A stretch of DNA of 64,000 bases from Maratus speciosus (GCA_963932465.1 OZ010792.1:1054001-1118000); one strand, 5' to 3'; shown: positions 23,776 through 36,741, counted from the first letter of the stretch. Translations and numbers: made by a program. Notes: a model not told the origin generated them from the sequence alone.

Positions 23776-25916
23776 GAAGTAAAATAGGCTATGTAATGGG
23801 TTTCAATAGTATGTACATGAGTTCAGAGTTAAGCTGCATTACAAAAAACAAGTCAAAAGCCATTTTTAATAAAAATGAAAAAAGAGTGAACGTTGTTTTC
23901 CTTCTTATAATAGCCTATATATGGGTAAAATCAAAACAACTGTCTACAATGAGAAAAAAAAATAAGGAGGATGAGACATCTTTCCTTATCATTTAATTTT
24001 TATTTCTACATTAGTTTTTTTTTTTTTTTTTAATTTAAATTTATTTAATGTGTATTTTCTTTAATATAGACATCAAATAAGTGTACCCCTGTGCCTGCTC
24101 TATATCTTTTATATTCCTTAAATTAAAATCGCTCAATTTTTTTTAAATTACCACACAGTTAAGCCATTAATCAAAATAGAAAGTAATAATTTGTCAGAAA
24201 CACTGAGCTCCATATATAACAGGAGATCTGTCTTCCTATTTCCCAACATGATTTCCAGCGGTCAGCGCGGAAGGATACTGTGACGATAATTTTAGTTTGC
24301 ATTCATGGCATAAAATGCTGTTTATCACATTTCCTTACATCATTAGAGAATCATCTATTAATTTGATCAGTATAGCTTAATTAGAGAAGCATAAGTTAGG
24401 GTAATAGTAAATGAGAACACTAATATCTAACATTGATAACACGGATTATTTTTTACCTTTGCCTTGCATCCGTCATTCATTTGCCTTGCAAGCTTCTGAC
24501 CGCCCACTAAGAACTCCTGTTATATATGGCCTGAAAATAGTTAAATGTGCAAATTGATATGTTACCTTTTGTATTTGAGATCATATTCTATTCAATGTGT
24601 TTACAATTAGAGTTTAGACATAGGCAATCAATAAATCATCGTAATGGTAACATCCAGTTTCTTTTTATTTGGATGAACTTTTGTTTTTCTGACAATCCTT
24701 ATCCTTAATAATGTCTATAAAATTTAAAATTTTCATAATTTATTTTTGGTATTGACAAGGGATAAAATAATAATTATTAAGTGATGAATTAATGGATTTG
24801 TAAGTGGAAAAAAGTCATTAAATATTTTGTGTAATTAAATTTAAGAATAAAAATCTAACTGAATTAAAATATTAAAATTTTAGTTTTAATTAAAGTTTAT
24901 AGCTAATATATGCAAAAAATTTTATTAAAAATTTTTAAGTATTCAGTGTAATTCTTGCTTCGGTCAATCCCTAAAAAATACACAGATAAAATTCATAATA
25001 AAGCTCTGAATTTTTATATCGTCTGTGAAATAGAAATATATATATTCATTTACAAAATATAAAAAACCATTGTGTGGATTTAAAATGTTATTTGAAATGT
25101 AGTATAACTAAAGAATAACATTTATTAATTTTTTTTTAATTATATTTTATTAACTGAATTGAATGCCATCTAGTGTTATGAGTAAGAAAGGAAGTTAAAA
25201 ATATGTTTAAAAAATTTTCCCTTATATTTATGAAAAAAAGCACACTGAAAATTTGAAATATAGAAACATATTTAAAATATAGTGAAAATAATGCAAAAGA
25301 AAAAAATGGTTTAATTTAAAATTATTTAATGTATATGTTTTCAAATATATATAAAGGGAAAATGCTTGGATAATATATATAAGGGGGAAATGCTTGGATA
25401 AACTTGCAATAATTCCTTTCTCTATTTAGATTTCCTGCTAGCATTTGCAATTGGTCGTTTTTCCATTAAACAAAAATTTTTATTATCCTTATCAATAATT
25501 TTTTTAGAAAATGCATGTAAAATTATTTGTAATGAAATGAACTTCATTATTATCCTGCTTTTTTATTATATTTTTTAAAATACTCCTTTTTATTTATTTC
25601 ATTAAAATTAAGACAGAAAAATGGTAATTTAGCTGCAACCTTTTTTTTTTTTGTTGTGTTACAACTGATGTTTAAAAATAAACTTACCTTTACATTTTTT
25701 TTTCTTTTTTTTCCACCAGGCACCAAATAGTGTTCTTCTGGCTCTGTTTATAACTTACAATATGGTTATGCTTATGATCCTTTTATCTGACTCAAAATTC
25801 TACAACTCCTTAACTGAATAAATTGAGCCTTAAAATTTTATAATCATTATTAGTGTTTATAATATTTATATTTTTTAAAGTGTTTATATCCTTATACTTT
25901 TTAAATACATTTTTAG
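23776..25916. other. Intron stretch with one small MITE
   Basis: AT-rich throughout, with T runs near 24017-24030; the only structured piece is the MITE at 24210-24539. The phrase AAATGCTTGGATAA is repeated at about 25360 and 25388. Confidence 0.5.
24210..24539. mobile_element. Small MITE with 16-bp TIRs
   Basis: CCATATATAACAGGAG at 24210-24225 and its exact inverse at 24524-24539. The interior is more GC-balanced than the flanks. No target duplication identified. Confidence 0.65.
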
Positions 25917-25998
25917 ACAGGTGAAGAAACTTGGGGTGTGACATCAGTTGAATTAGCTTATGATACTTCAGAACCCTTGTTTGATGGAGCTGCTGAAC
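25917..25998 (+). CDS. Lamp1: LAMP-like gene, third luminal exon
   Basis: Encodes TGEETWGVTSVELAYDTSEP followed by LFDGAAE and one base of an Arg codon. The start at ACA after TTTTAG keeps the frame; a second AG four bases on would shift it. The pattern of Trp, then a V-x-L strand followed by Asp-Thr, matches the mid-domain strand of LAMP proteins, in which an x-L-x-Y/F strand leads to the loop before the third cysteine. It ends in phase 1 before GTAATT. Its Thr completes the N-K-T sequon begun in the preceding exon. Confidence 0.85.
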
Positions 25999-27652
25999 GT
26001 AATTTAATTTTTTGTATTATGTTTTAATTAAACGCTTAATTGTTTTGTTTAGAAAGTATGCAGTCAAAAGCAAAATTGTCTTTTTGATTTTTTTATGTAG
26101 ACTTTTCATAAATGTATGGTTGAAAAAGAATTAAATAGAATATATATTAAATATTAATCAAAATCCTCAATTGATTTTTGAAATGTTATTTTGTCAAACT
26201 TTATTATTTATGTGTGGACATACATCTTTATAAAAAGATTGTCTTATTGCCGAAAGAATGTTTAAAACACAAATGAAAAAATATAACAATAAATGTTTTT
26301 ATCAATAAGTAACAAGTACAATGAAACTTGTCTATAATTCTGTTAATAATAATAATTCATTTTGATCCAAAATCTTCATAATATGCCTGTTTTGAATTAA
26401 CTATTTAATTGTATCTATAAACATTGAAATTTATAAAAGTTTAAAAATGTATGCTTGTTGGCAATTAAACTGAAATCAACTTTGTAATCTTATTTCAAGC
26501 AAAATACTTTTCAACTATATTTTCTTATTCTTAAGAGGTTGATAGAGAAGAAACATTAGATAAAAACATTGTAAAACAGCACAAGAAATCCTGTAGTTAT
26601 TTATGACTTTATCCTAAAAGATTTTTTACTGATAAAAATCCAATCCTGATTACAGTGCATTCTGTATATATGTTATTAATATTTCACTTTACATGATGAA
26701 TCAGCAAATTGATCTTAATCCTATCTATAATAATGTACTCTTATTTTTTTATTATTATTTTACAAGGACTGTAAAGAAATTTAGGGAAATAGTGCCACCA
26801 AACTGGCAGTTCTGGCCACAGGGAGGTACTAATCTCTGCATGTGGTAATGGAAGATAAAACTATTCACTGCACCCAGTGTGTTGTCAGTTCAGTGCTTGT
26901 GTTTAGGTGAAACAGCATATGTTTAATGTTGTGAAAGTACCCCCCCCCCCTCCCCTATCTAAAATCTTGTTTCTGAGAATGGAGCAGCATGTATTGATTA
27001 GGATTCACTAAAGAGCTCTGTGGCAGAATAAGAGAAGAATATCTTACAAAATTCTATGAAGCATTTTTTTTTTCAAAGGAACACTGACATTACATTGCAA
27101 TACACTTTTGTTACCATCATATTTAGTGGTGGTACTGTGAGGTTTTTGAACACTCCCATATTCTATGAATCTGTGTAATTTTAGGGATTTTACAAATTAG
27201 AACAATTTCTGAGTGAACTATGCTTTCCTAACAGAGAACTATCTTGCAGTTGATATATCACTCATTTTCAAAGCTCTTTTTAAAAATGAGGATGCTATTT
27301 GTCTCCAGCAGTTTCTAGAAAAGTGTAGCAGCTATGTATAAATATGGCTAGGAATTACATTGAGGCAATATAGAAATTTGTGTCATGTATAATAAATAGT
27401 TTGTAACATATGACAGTGTTTCTTTCCAACTCATGTATTTATTTTTCACTATATGTGGAAAAATTATGATCTTGCTCCATTGCTAATTAAAGAAATTACT
27501 TTCTTTTAAATTTTCAGTTTGATCACTGTTAAATACTCAGAATTTTCACAAATTCAGTGTATTCCAAAGATTGCTCTCATTTGAAAAATTATTTCGAAAT
27601 TGTTTTCTGAAATGCCTTGTAAAACTTACTGCTTAAAAATAGCATAAAATTG

Positions 27653-27683
<31 letters not shown>

Positions 27684-28619
27684 TTAACTAAGATGATCAT
27701 GTAAATATTTTTGTTTCCAGTTTAAGTGTGTTGTGTTGCACATAGTAGCATTAAATATTTATATTTAGATAATTGTACATTTTTGTTGCAGTTTTAAGTT
27801 TGAGGTTTTCTTTCTTCTTTCTTTTGTTAATTTTTATTATTTTTTCACATGCATGAAGTACTTTCCTTTTTTAATTTCTTGCTTAAATAGGTTCTACTTT
27901 TCTTTGCCACTTGGATAATATATCGACTATACAAAGGGTATGTTTTGCATTAAACTGTTTATTTTTATTTATGTATATATTTTGTTATTATAGCACATAA
28001 TTAACTGTTTTATTATTATTTTTTTATGTTGCTATTAACCAGCTTTAAATGGGTGCTTAAATAAATATTTTTTTTTATATAATTTTTTCACTTTTTTTTA
28101 ATTAGGATATTTATATAGTTTTTATTGTTGATTTTCTAACTTAACTTGTTTTTATTTTGCTTAGTTCCCATTTAAGCAATTTTGTTTACAACTGCATTAT
28201 ATTTCAGCTTAAAATTTGATTAGGTAAAACATTTTTCTGATTTATCATTGACAGAGTTATTGATTTCTTTTCTAGCATATAATACTTATTTCCTATTTTT
28301 TAACCAATATTTTAACTAAAATTAGTATTAAGATTTCGGTTAATGTACTAAAAGAATTAATAGAATGAAGTATATTTTGTTTTAAATTGATCTAAAGCCA
28401 ATAGATAAATAGTTTTTTCTGGATGTTAGCTTAAATCGCGATTTAAGACAATGTCTAAATCGAATTTCCGATGTTAGCTTAAATCAATTTAAGATTAATT
28501 GTTATAAATCAGATTTACGATGTTAGCTTTTAATCAATTTAAGGTCAAGGCCTAATGCTGGATGGCTAGTGCTTTATCAGCACAAGTTATCCAGCTTAGA
28601 ATCCACCAATGAACTAATC
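25999..28619. other. Intron stretch with simple and short tandem repeats
   Basis: AT-rich, with a C run near 26940-26950, a T run near 27653-27678, and the three-copy repeat at 28422-28550. No gene features. Confidence 0.5.
28422..28550. repeat. Three-copy ~48-bp tandem repeat
   Basis: GATGTTAGCTTAAATC-type phrase begins at 28422, 28470 and 28519, each followed by an ATTTAAG segment. Confidence 0.75.
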
Positions 28620-28794
28620 CAGAGGTTCCTGAACTTTTAGGCTGGCATACCTCCAATTCGAAACGTATACTTGTGCTGTACCCGCAAGTAATGAAGTTAA
28701 TGCTGCTAACAGAGATTGATTTTACAGCAGGACGATTGGCATGCATGCTTTGGGCTCCCATGCTCAAGCCTCTATAAAATAGGGTTGGCTTAAT

Positions 28795-29249
28795 CAGGGG
28801 TCAATTCAGGCAAAATTTGGGACCTATTTAGGGCCCTTTCACAAAAATGTGTTTAATAAAATAGGCCCTTTCACAAAAATAAATTTAATAAAATGGGCCC
28901 CTTCACAAAAATAAATTTAATAAAATGGGCCCCTTCACAAAAATAAGTTTAATAATACCCTTCACAAAATTTAACTTAATAAAATAGGTGCCCTTCGTAA
29001 CATTCTTTTTCATAAAAACTGTTTAAAATGTGTAATTTATAAATTAAACCAGGTCACGAAAAACAAAAACTTTTTGCAAGGGGATTAAAAGAATTTTTTG
29101 TTAATAAATTCCTTGTTCGAATTTGAGTAACTGGATTTCAGCTTTCATTACAAAATGTTACTTTTCACAAAAATATAATAAAATTCACAAAAATAACTTT
29201 TAATTTTCACAAAATGGGCACCAAGAATAAAAACCTGCATCGACCCCTG
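28795..29249. mobile_element. Nested hAT-like MITE
   Basis: Left end CAGGGGTCAATTCAGGCAAA, right end reversed CAGGGGTCGATGCAGGTTTT. GCTTAAT lies at 28788-28794 and repeats just after the right end (29250-29256), a 7 to 8 base duplication. It lies within 28620-30100 and so is the younger of the two. Confidence 0.75.
28836..29000. repeat. Short tandem repeat, ~34-bp units
   Basis: Four to five units of CCCTTTCACAAAAATAAATT followed by TAATAAAATGGGCC, inside the nested hAT-like MITE. Confidence 0.8.
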
Positions 29250-30303
29250 GCTTAATTGATTCATAAATATTAACTATACTATCTATATACTGTATTGTAT
29301 ATTGATTTATACAGTGGTGCAGCCAGGATGCTCACCTGGGAGTGGGTTTGAACCAATGTTTCTTATGAAATAAACAGTTTTGTTGTATTAAATGCCCAAA
29401 AGTTAGTGTTTGGTAAATACATGACACATAAAAATCCATATACTAATGTAAAGTACAAACAACCATAATAAATTTACCATTTATGAGTTTAAAGGTTTCA
29501 TAGAAGAGCATCTCTTTCAATCTTCTGAAGAGGAGAAAAAAAAAGAAGAGGGGGAGAAAGAACAGTCACAGTAACAAACGTACCACTTTGCTGCTATTGC
29601 TCCTACCTTTTTCATTAACTTTATATTGGTATAGAGTAGTATCATTTTCATATTATTATGAAGTCTTAGAGCAGTTGGATGGTAAAATTTTTATGCTTTT
29701 CTTTACATTGGTTTTTACACATCATATTTTCATAATAACACATCATGTTTTGTGCATCTTATCAGTTTTTAAATGCTCTGGGAGAAATTTTAACCCTGAA
29801 ATCTCTCTTTTCACTGTGCCAGTGATTTATATCACTTGCCAATAGTTTAACTATTTTATTGGTGCCACTAAAATTGTACAAGAGTAGAACTGATGATGTT
29901 TCGCTACTATTTTAAATGTTCACAACAATTTTTTTTTAGAGACTGGGGAGATTTTAGTGCATCATGGGGTGACAAATGTGTATTAAGATTCTGACAGCTC
30001 TTGCATAACTATATTCAATTCAGTATAAAAGGTTCACATATCAGTATCGTAAAGCTAACATACTGGAACTAGTATGTGTCACATAGTTTGAGAAACCCTG
30101 AAGAAATCAAATGTGGTCATCTTAATTTTTTGTACTGAATCTTAACTATTCCATTGTTTACATTGTGAATGATGTGTAGATTTCTGAAAGTTGAGTGTAT
30201 GTCATTGTAATTTGAATTCCCTTTCAATTTTCATGTTTAGCATAAGTAAATCTATATTATAATCAAATGAAATATTTTAAGCATTCTTTATTTTTACATT
30301 TAG

Positions 30304-30489
30304 GTGAAAAGGTAACTGCTAAAAGCAAAAAAGTGAGCTTGTTTGAAACGCCCTATGGAAAATCGTATTTTTGTCCGGCCCAAGAAGTTATCCTTCTCTA
30401 TCGGGATGGAGAACAGCATGCGGCTACTGTTCATCTGAAGGAAATACATGTGCAGGCATACGATGTCGAAGATGGAAAGTTTTCTTCAA
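30304..30489 (+). CDS. Lamp1: LAMP-like gene, fourth luminal exon with third conserved cysteine
   Basis: Starts after TTTAG by completing the Arg codon, reads EKVTAKSKKVSLFETPYGKS, then YFCPAQEVILLYRDGEQHAA and finishes IHVQAYDVEDGKFSS, phase 1. The sequence F-x-T-P-x-G-x-S-Y-x-C is the most recognisable part of LAMP domains (the G-x-S-Y-x-C strand). The following block, HLKEIHVQAYDVEDGKFS, matches the usual L-x-x-hydrophobic-x-V-Q-A-F strand ahead of the last cysteine. A read-through frame continues past the donor GTAAGG to 30542 but is intronic. The donor and frame are both strong. Confidence 0.92.
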
Positions 30490-31063
30490 GTAAGGATTTG
30501 TGTGGAACTAAAAAGTTAAATGTTATTTACATGAATAATTAAGCCATTATGGAAACCTAACCTATGTGACATAAATAACAATTTTTTGGTGCTCCTTTAA
30601 AATTCAACTTTCTTGAAAATTTGCATTGAAATTAGAATAACCCACTTAACGTTCTTTTAGGTCATAATTGGCAGAGAAAATAATAAAATTAAATTGGATC
30701 TTACTTAATGATGATCTGGAAACAATAAAAATGAAGGCTTTATAGAAGACACTTTACTTGCAGTTAATCCATCTTTATTAAATTCACCAGGGCAATAGAT
30801 GAAGGATTTATAGAAATAAATTTTAGTCACTACACATAATTGAAAAATTCCACACCCCAGAATCTTTTTATAGATTCCAAAATTATTAATGTTATTGCTG
30901 GCAATCATTCTTTAAGATTCTCTTGACAAAAAAAAAAAAAAAAAAAAATTATATAAAAGATGAGCTCTCTTGAGATTTTTAATAATTAAATTCAGCCAAT
31001 TAAATTTGTAAAAAGAAACATGATATCACTTTTGGAGAGGATGGAGTTCTTTAAAACATTTAA
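30490..31063. other. Intron segment with a copy of a piggyBac-internal sequence
   Basis: Intronic and AT-rich. From about 30640 to 30790 it resembles 31195-31330 in the same orientation: shared phrases include TTCTTTTAGGTCA, GGATCTTACTT/TGATCTTACTT and AATCCATCTTTATTA/AATCAATCTTTATTT. It may be a degraded partial copy of the neighbouring element. A pure A run lies near 30929-30948. No gene seen. Confidence 0.5.
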
Positions 31064-32125
31064 CCTTTTGCAATCCACTGACACCCATACGTTGTGACCA
31101 AGAATTGTGACGTGAATATTAGAATATTCACAAATTGTTGTGATCGTATTTTGGAATTAGTTTGTTGTAAAAAATTCTTCTTTTAGAAATGGAGACAATA
31201 ACCCTACACTTAGTTCTTTTAGGTCATTTTAAAAGGAGAAAATCGAAATGATCTTACTTGAAACAAGCAGTGTTGAGGAAGAGACAGGAACTACACTTTC
31301 TTGAGATTAAATCAATCTTTATTTAAGTATATTTTTAGATGAAGATGAATAATTTTCCATTTTGATCACCCGTAAATTGTTCTTGAAAATACCAGCACTT
31401 AGATTAAAAAAATTCCCGAGAGAATATCGCATATGAACTGAACATATGAACACTGAAGAACAAAAACTTCGTTGATAAAAAATGGCACTACAACCAGATA
31501 TCGACATCGTTGTTTCGGCCATCCCGTCAGAACTTTAACTGCCTAAAAAAATTAAGGGAGACAGTATATAAACATCGCTACGGGGCCCGCAAAAGTAATT
31601 AAGCGAGAGGTTTAAAACAATTGACCAAATTCAAAAGCCACCGGTATTCGGAAAACAAATGAGAAAGCGAAACCAAAAGTAACGCAATCTAATTTGTTCG
31701 TGAAACGAAACGTCACTCGTTTGAAATCATAGCAAGCGCCCGTTTTCTACTGAGCATGCGCACACTTACAGCCTCGGATGAAACACGGAGAGAAAAAGGA
31801 AGGGAAGAATAATGAATTAATGGCGTGCGTATGCAAGCACCGGGGGAAAGCCAACTTACAGGTCTACGCTAAGGTTGTCAGCGAGAGAGACGGGAGAAAA
31901 AAGAAAAGAAAGAAACAAAAAAAAAAAAAAAAGCACGGCCGCGACACCGTCACAGATGCAGACCGGTGAATAGGTTGAAAAAAAAATGTGAGATTTCATC
32001 TCACATACGTTAAACAACAAATGAACATACTTTTAGGGAGTTCCCCACATATTATTTCAAATATGTAAGAATGGCATGGAGTCGCTAGTAGGTGATTGAA
32101 ATTTTTTGGTGTGGAGTGCAAAAGG
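31064..32125. mobile_element. piggyBac-like non-autonomous element
   Basis: TTAA on both sides (31060-31063 and 32126-32129). Ends CCTTTTGCAATCCACTG and, reversed, CCTTTTGCACTCCACAC. TTAA duplications with CCnTTTGC-type ends are the mark of piggyBac. The interior is less AT-rich from 31560 to 31980, with a purine-rich A/G run near 31890-31935. No transposase frame; the Lys-rich frame at 31778-31969 is from that purine tract. Confidence 0.75.
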
Positions 32126-32129
32126 TTAA

Positions 32130-33830
32130 GAATATCTTTGCTGGCATTCACAGTTCGTTCATATATATCTAATATATATTTTTTTTTAAATACCAAGATT
32201 TTTGATATTTTTATATATTTGATATTTATTTTCAAAATATCAATGTGCAAGTTAATTTTGATATTTTTAGTCAAAACAAGTGTAAATGAAATTTTCAGCT
32301 GTTATTGATTGTGTCATTCTGTAGATATAAAGAACTTTTGTTGGTACTCTTACAGTGACTTTTTTAGCCAAGAAAGAAAACAAATATATTTTCCAACCTT
32401 TATGTTTGAAGCTTTTATTTTGAAATGTTGAACTAATAATTATGTGAGACAATTAATTCAGAACAGGCAATGAAAGATAAACTGTCTAATTTAGATAATC
32501 AGTTTATATACAGATTCATTAGAAAATAATCTTTTCTGAATTTGGTTTAGTTGAGTCTAAATTGTACAGTATATTAGGGAATAAAAAATAAGACAAGCTT
32601 ACATTTATGTTAAAATTCTTCAATGAAAAAATTCTTATTTGTATAAGTGTATAAAGCAAATTGTATCTGTTTTCAATTAGTTGATCTTAAAAAAAAAAAA
32701 AAAAAAAAGGGAAAATAACAAATGCGTTTTTAGAATATTGTTTAAATTTTCATGTTAAGTTCAATATGTTTTAGCTTCTAATTTATATTATGCTTGAAAA
32801 TATTTGTCAGCAGTGAGTTGTTTATTTTGAAAATCAGATTTTTTTTATATTTTCAAAAATATCATATTTACGAACCCTGCTGGCATTTGAAGCAGGCACT
32901 GGGACCGGACTTCTGGCCATAACAACAACTGATACACATTATATAATGACACCATTAATAACTAAAATTCTCACTAAAATAGTAATGGCATCTGTATAAG
33001 TACAAAGGAAAAGGGGTTCACAAAAGTGACTGCATGATAATTTTGAACCTATTAATTAAAATGATAATAAAAATTGAAGAACAAATAATAGAATAAGAAA
33101 CCAAAACAAATCTATTAATTTCTGCAAAAAAAAAAAAAAAACTTTGCTTCAGTGCCAACTGGGAGCAAAATCCAGCTTCGAAGCCATGCCATCAGGCATG
33201 CACAATGTGCGGCGACCTCGCTGATATAACACCATCGGTGAAAACGTCCCTCCGAAATGCCAAAGAAAGCATAGGAAAGATTGACACAGATGGCTGGGAA
33301 AAGAGGCCAGTCTGTTCTTGACAATAGTGTGTGCACTAAGGTGCTGTATGTATACATAACATTATCAACTTTCGGCAATTTTGGACCTCTTGCCCCCATT
33401 ATGATATCATGCATTATCATTTCTTAACCACCTCCCCTCCCCCAAAGGATATTGTTATTTGTGTTTATTTACAATTTCAAGTATTTTTTACAATTTCTTT
33501 GTTTGTTTTTCTTTTGATACGTTTGCAATGATATACAGATATGATTATGCAGTTATTATTCACACGCTTTACTGATTTAAATGAAGAGGAAAAGTTAATA
33601 ATGTAAAGGTTTGACTATCCTTTTTTTAAATAACTCAAAGCATAGATTTTTTTAAGTGTAAAATTTACTTCTGAAAAGATCTTTTTCATCAGAATGAAAG
33701 TATTTGTGTTATATGATGTAAAATTGCTTTAAAATTTAACTTTTTAATATCTTTAAATCTAGAAGTAAAAGAATATCTGGTATTTGGTCGAAGCTACTAT
33801 TAGTTGTATCCCTATTTGTTACCTTATACA
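32130..33830. other. Intron stretch; one GC-balanced unidentified segment
   Basis: Mostly AT-rich with A runs near 32690-32708 and 33125-33140. Segment 33140-33420 has normal base composition and a 101-codon frame on the minus strand. I recognise no domain in either strand, so it is probably a transposon fragment. Confidence 0.45.
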
Positions 33831-34408
33831 ATTAAACAAAAACATAATTTGAAGAACAAATTAAAAAAACAAAATTTATTTCCTACATTGTTTAAGCCCG
33901 AGAAGGGACAGATATTAAGTTATTTCATTCAATTTGTTCTACATTTAATGTTAAATTTTTGTATCAAATTAGTTAAGCCAATTGAAGATTTAAAAAAAAT
34001 AAATAAAATTCATACAATATGATACTTAAAACATCCTAAAAAATTAGATTCCGTTCAAATGAAATCGAAATAAATCTTAGACTTCTTCCATTTTTAATTG
34101 AAAATATTTGTATTGCAGATTTTGTATTATGGTTATGACAATTGTGCATAAAATGATAAGATGCATGCAAAATACAAAACTTAAAAAAATGTCTTAAGAT
34201 TTATTTCGATTTCATTTGAACGGAATCTAATTTTTTAGGGTGTTTTAAGTATCATATTATATGAATTTTATTTTCATTTTTTAATCTTCATTTGGCTTAA
34301 CTAATTTGTTACAAAAATTTAACATTAAATGTAGAACTAATTGAATGAAATAACTTAATATCTGTCCCTTCTCGGGCTTAAACAATGTAGGAAATAAATT
34401 TTGTTTTT

Positions 34409-35557
34409 AGGGTTTCGTTCATCTGACGAAACCGTATTCGTCTCGCTCCTCTGTCTTTCCATCTGTCTGTCCGTCACAGAGCCCGTTCTCAGAAACTATA
34501 CATGTTGGAGACTTGAAATTTTGCATACTTATAGATGAACACCTCAGATCAAACGACAAACCATAAAATTTTGAGAAAGTCGTACATTTAACCCTTTGGG
34601 CTCCCACATGTGAATTTTAAACAATTCTTTCTAAGTGAGCCCCTAATTAGGTTGGAGGTGTGAAATTTTGCATACTTATAACTGAGCACCTCACATCAAA
34701 CGGCAAATCATAAAATTTTGAAAAAGTCGTACTTTTAAACTTTTGGGCTCCCACATGTGTATTTTAAACAATTCTTTCTAAGTGGCACCCTATTTAGGTT
34801 GGAGGAGTGAAATTTTGCATACTTATAGCTGAACACTATCATGCGACAAATCATAAAAATTTGAAAGTCGTACATTTAATCCTTTGGGCTCCCACATGCG
34901 TATTTTAAGCAATTCTTTCTAACTGAGGCCCTTATTAAATTGGAGATTTGAAATTTTGCATAATTATAGCAGAACACCTGAGACCGGCGACAAATCATAA
35001 AATCTTGAAAAAGTCTTATGTTTAACCCTTTGAGCTATCACATATGTATTTTAAGCAATTCTTTCTAAGAGAGCCCTTAATTAAGTTGGAGACATGAATT
35101 TTTGCATACATATAGCTGAATACCTCAGACCACATGACAAATCATAAAATTTTCAAAAAGTCTTATATTATTTACTCCTCCGTGCTCTAACTTGTGTATT
35201 TTAAGCAATTTTTCTAACCTTCGACCTTTTCACACGGGGAGTGCTTTTCCAACTTTTGCCGGATACCCCTTTGACCATTCTTTCATATTATGCACCATAG
35301 CCTTACATATTTTAGTTCCACTTTTTACCGCCAGGGGCACCTACTTATCTCGGGTGCTATGGGTCCAATCCCTTCGACTAATATATCTACGGATAGTATG
35401 TAAAACGAAGTTTTGTTCGGATAGAGGTTTGTTTAGAATAGAGTGTGCCCCTGGTTGCGAAATTTAGAACTAACAGATTTTTCAAAAGGATAAAGTGTTT
35501 TGAAAGGCATATTAAAAGAAACCCCTGTGTGCGATCTGTGATCACACTTACCCACTT
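34409..35557 (-). mobile_element. Helitron-like element (family C)
   Basis: Read on the minus strand it ends with a perfect hairpin (34411-34433, arms GGTTTCGT/ACGAAACC, 7-base loop) followed by CCTAA, so a CTAA terminus like Helitrons. Next to the hairpin is a TCTGTCTGTCCGTC stretch (34458-34474), then about five tandem units. No target duplication, as expected for a Helitron, and the interrupted arm sequence of the host foldback gives both borders to within a few bases. No Rep/helicase frame. Confidence 0.7.
34500..35210. repeat. Tandem array, about five ~146-bp units
   Basis: Units carry GTTGGAG, GAAATTTTGCATACTTATAG, GACAAATCATAAAATTTTGA, AAGTCGTA and GGGCTCCCACATG in order. Later units are more diverged. 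Confidence 0.9.
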
Positions 35558-35594
35558 GTTTTAATTTGTTCTTCAAATTATGTTTTTGTTTAAT

Positions 35595-36741
35595 ATGTCA
35601 AGTTTTTTAATAACTAATGCACTCAGACGAACGCATTTCAAAATTAATAGAGAGTATCATCATCAGGCTTTGATGTATGTGGTATTGCATCACAATGTGG
35701 GATGCAGTTTACCAATGTGTAATTCAAAATGTTTCACCACTGTAGTAATGCAGGTTGCGGTAGTTTGGACAAAAACTTCTAAGCTGAACGTAAAAAATCT
35801 ATAATCAAAACATAAAAAAATTAACTTCACTTAAATTTAGATACCCTATTTCCCACTCAGGAACGCTATGAATGTAAATGTAAATTGTGTTGAATTCTTA
35901 CTGCTAATATTTAGCAATATTATAGCTGTGATTCAGTAAAAAATAAAAAATAAAAGTTTTACTTAAATTTTTAAACCTTATTCTCTCCCTAGGGGTAATG
36001 TAAACACATCAGAAAATTATTACCTAAGTTTAACTTGGGGTATAAATCATTCTCATCTCGGAAAAAAAAAATACATTTTAAAACTTAAGTTATGTAATTC
36101 CCCAACTAAGTTCGCTACCTGCGTAAAAATAGCTATCCACTAGAAACTTTTTACTAAAATATAAACTTGACCAAAGCAAAAACTTATTCTGAAAATATCC
36201 TTTTTGTTTCCACTATGGCGCCATATTCACCTTTTAAATTTTTGAAAAAAAAAAAAAAAAAAACTAGCTCAATTTAATATTTCACGTGAAAATCTTTCAA
36301 CTAAAAATAAATAAGTTATTCTTACTTCTCTTGAAATTTTTGCAACAATGAAGTAAAAATGTTACATTTTCTATGAAAAATGTCCGTTGATTTTCAATGA
36401 AAAAAGCAAAAATTGGAATTATTAAGAAAAATATTTGAATAATGTAAAAAAAAAATTGGCCAATGTTTCTCTCTGGGTTATAATTCATCCATATGCAAAG
36501 GCATTTTCCCATTCGTTTTGACCCTGATGTCAGGCAAACATTTTTACACTTTAAATTTATAATATCATTAGAATTAGTAAAAAATAAAAAATGAGTGGCA
36601 TCAGAGACAAAAAGGTGGGAAGAAAAAAGGAAAAAGTTATGATCTCCATTGTCTTTTCTATGTTAAATTAACATTAAGAAGTGACACTGGAAATAAATAA
36701 GTATTGCGCTGCTGCGCAATACTTAAATATTTTTGTTAATA
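35595..36741. other. Intron stretch with a strong hairpin at its end
   Basis: AT-rich. Loosely similar blocks near 35820-36160 (CACTTAAATTT, then CCCACTCAGGAACGCTA-like phrases) hint at a diverged tandem array. A perfect 12-bp hairpin lies at 36698-36725. An A run is near 36246-36262. Confidence 0.45.
36698..36725. repeat. Perfect 12-bp hairpin
   Basis: TAAGTATTGCGC, loop TGCT, then the exact inverse. It could be the end hairpin of another degraded Helitron-like element covering part of 35800-36725. Confidence 0.6.

Larger units (their letters stand above)
28620..30100. mobile_element. hAT-like element with a second hAT element nested inside
   Basis: Left end CAGAGGTTCCTGAACTTTTA; right end reversed CAGGGTTTCTCAAACTATGT. 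Flanks AACTAATC (28612-28619) and AAGAAATC (30101-30108) agree at 6 of 8 bases, so the pair is likely but not certain. No transposase frame seen; the open frame 29588-29845 reads as hydrophobic AT-rich sequence with no domain. Confidence 0.55.
33831..35594. mobile_element. Long foldback element split by a Helitron-like insertion
   Basis: The left arm 33831-34084 and right arm 34191-34408 plus about 35558-35594 are inverted copies, roughly 250 bases each with a 106-base spacer. The right arm breaks at about 34409 and resumes at about 35558, where AATTTGTTCTTCAAATTATG continues the inverse of the left arm. No transposase. Confidence 0.85.

Noticed and set aside
31778..31969. Very basic 63-codon frame resembling a nuclear localisation region
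   Set aside because: It comes from a purine-rich tract inside a piggyBac-like element.
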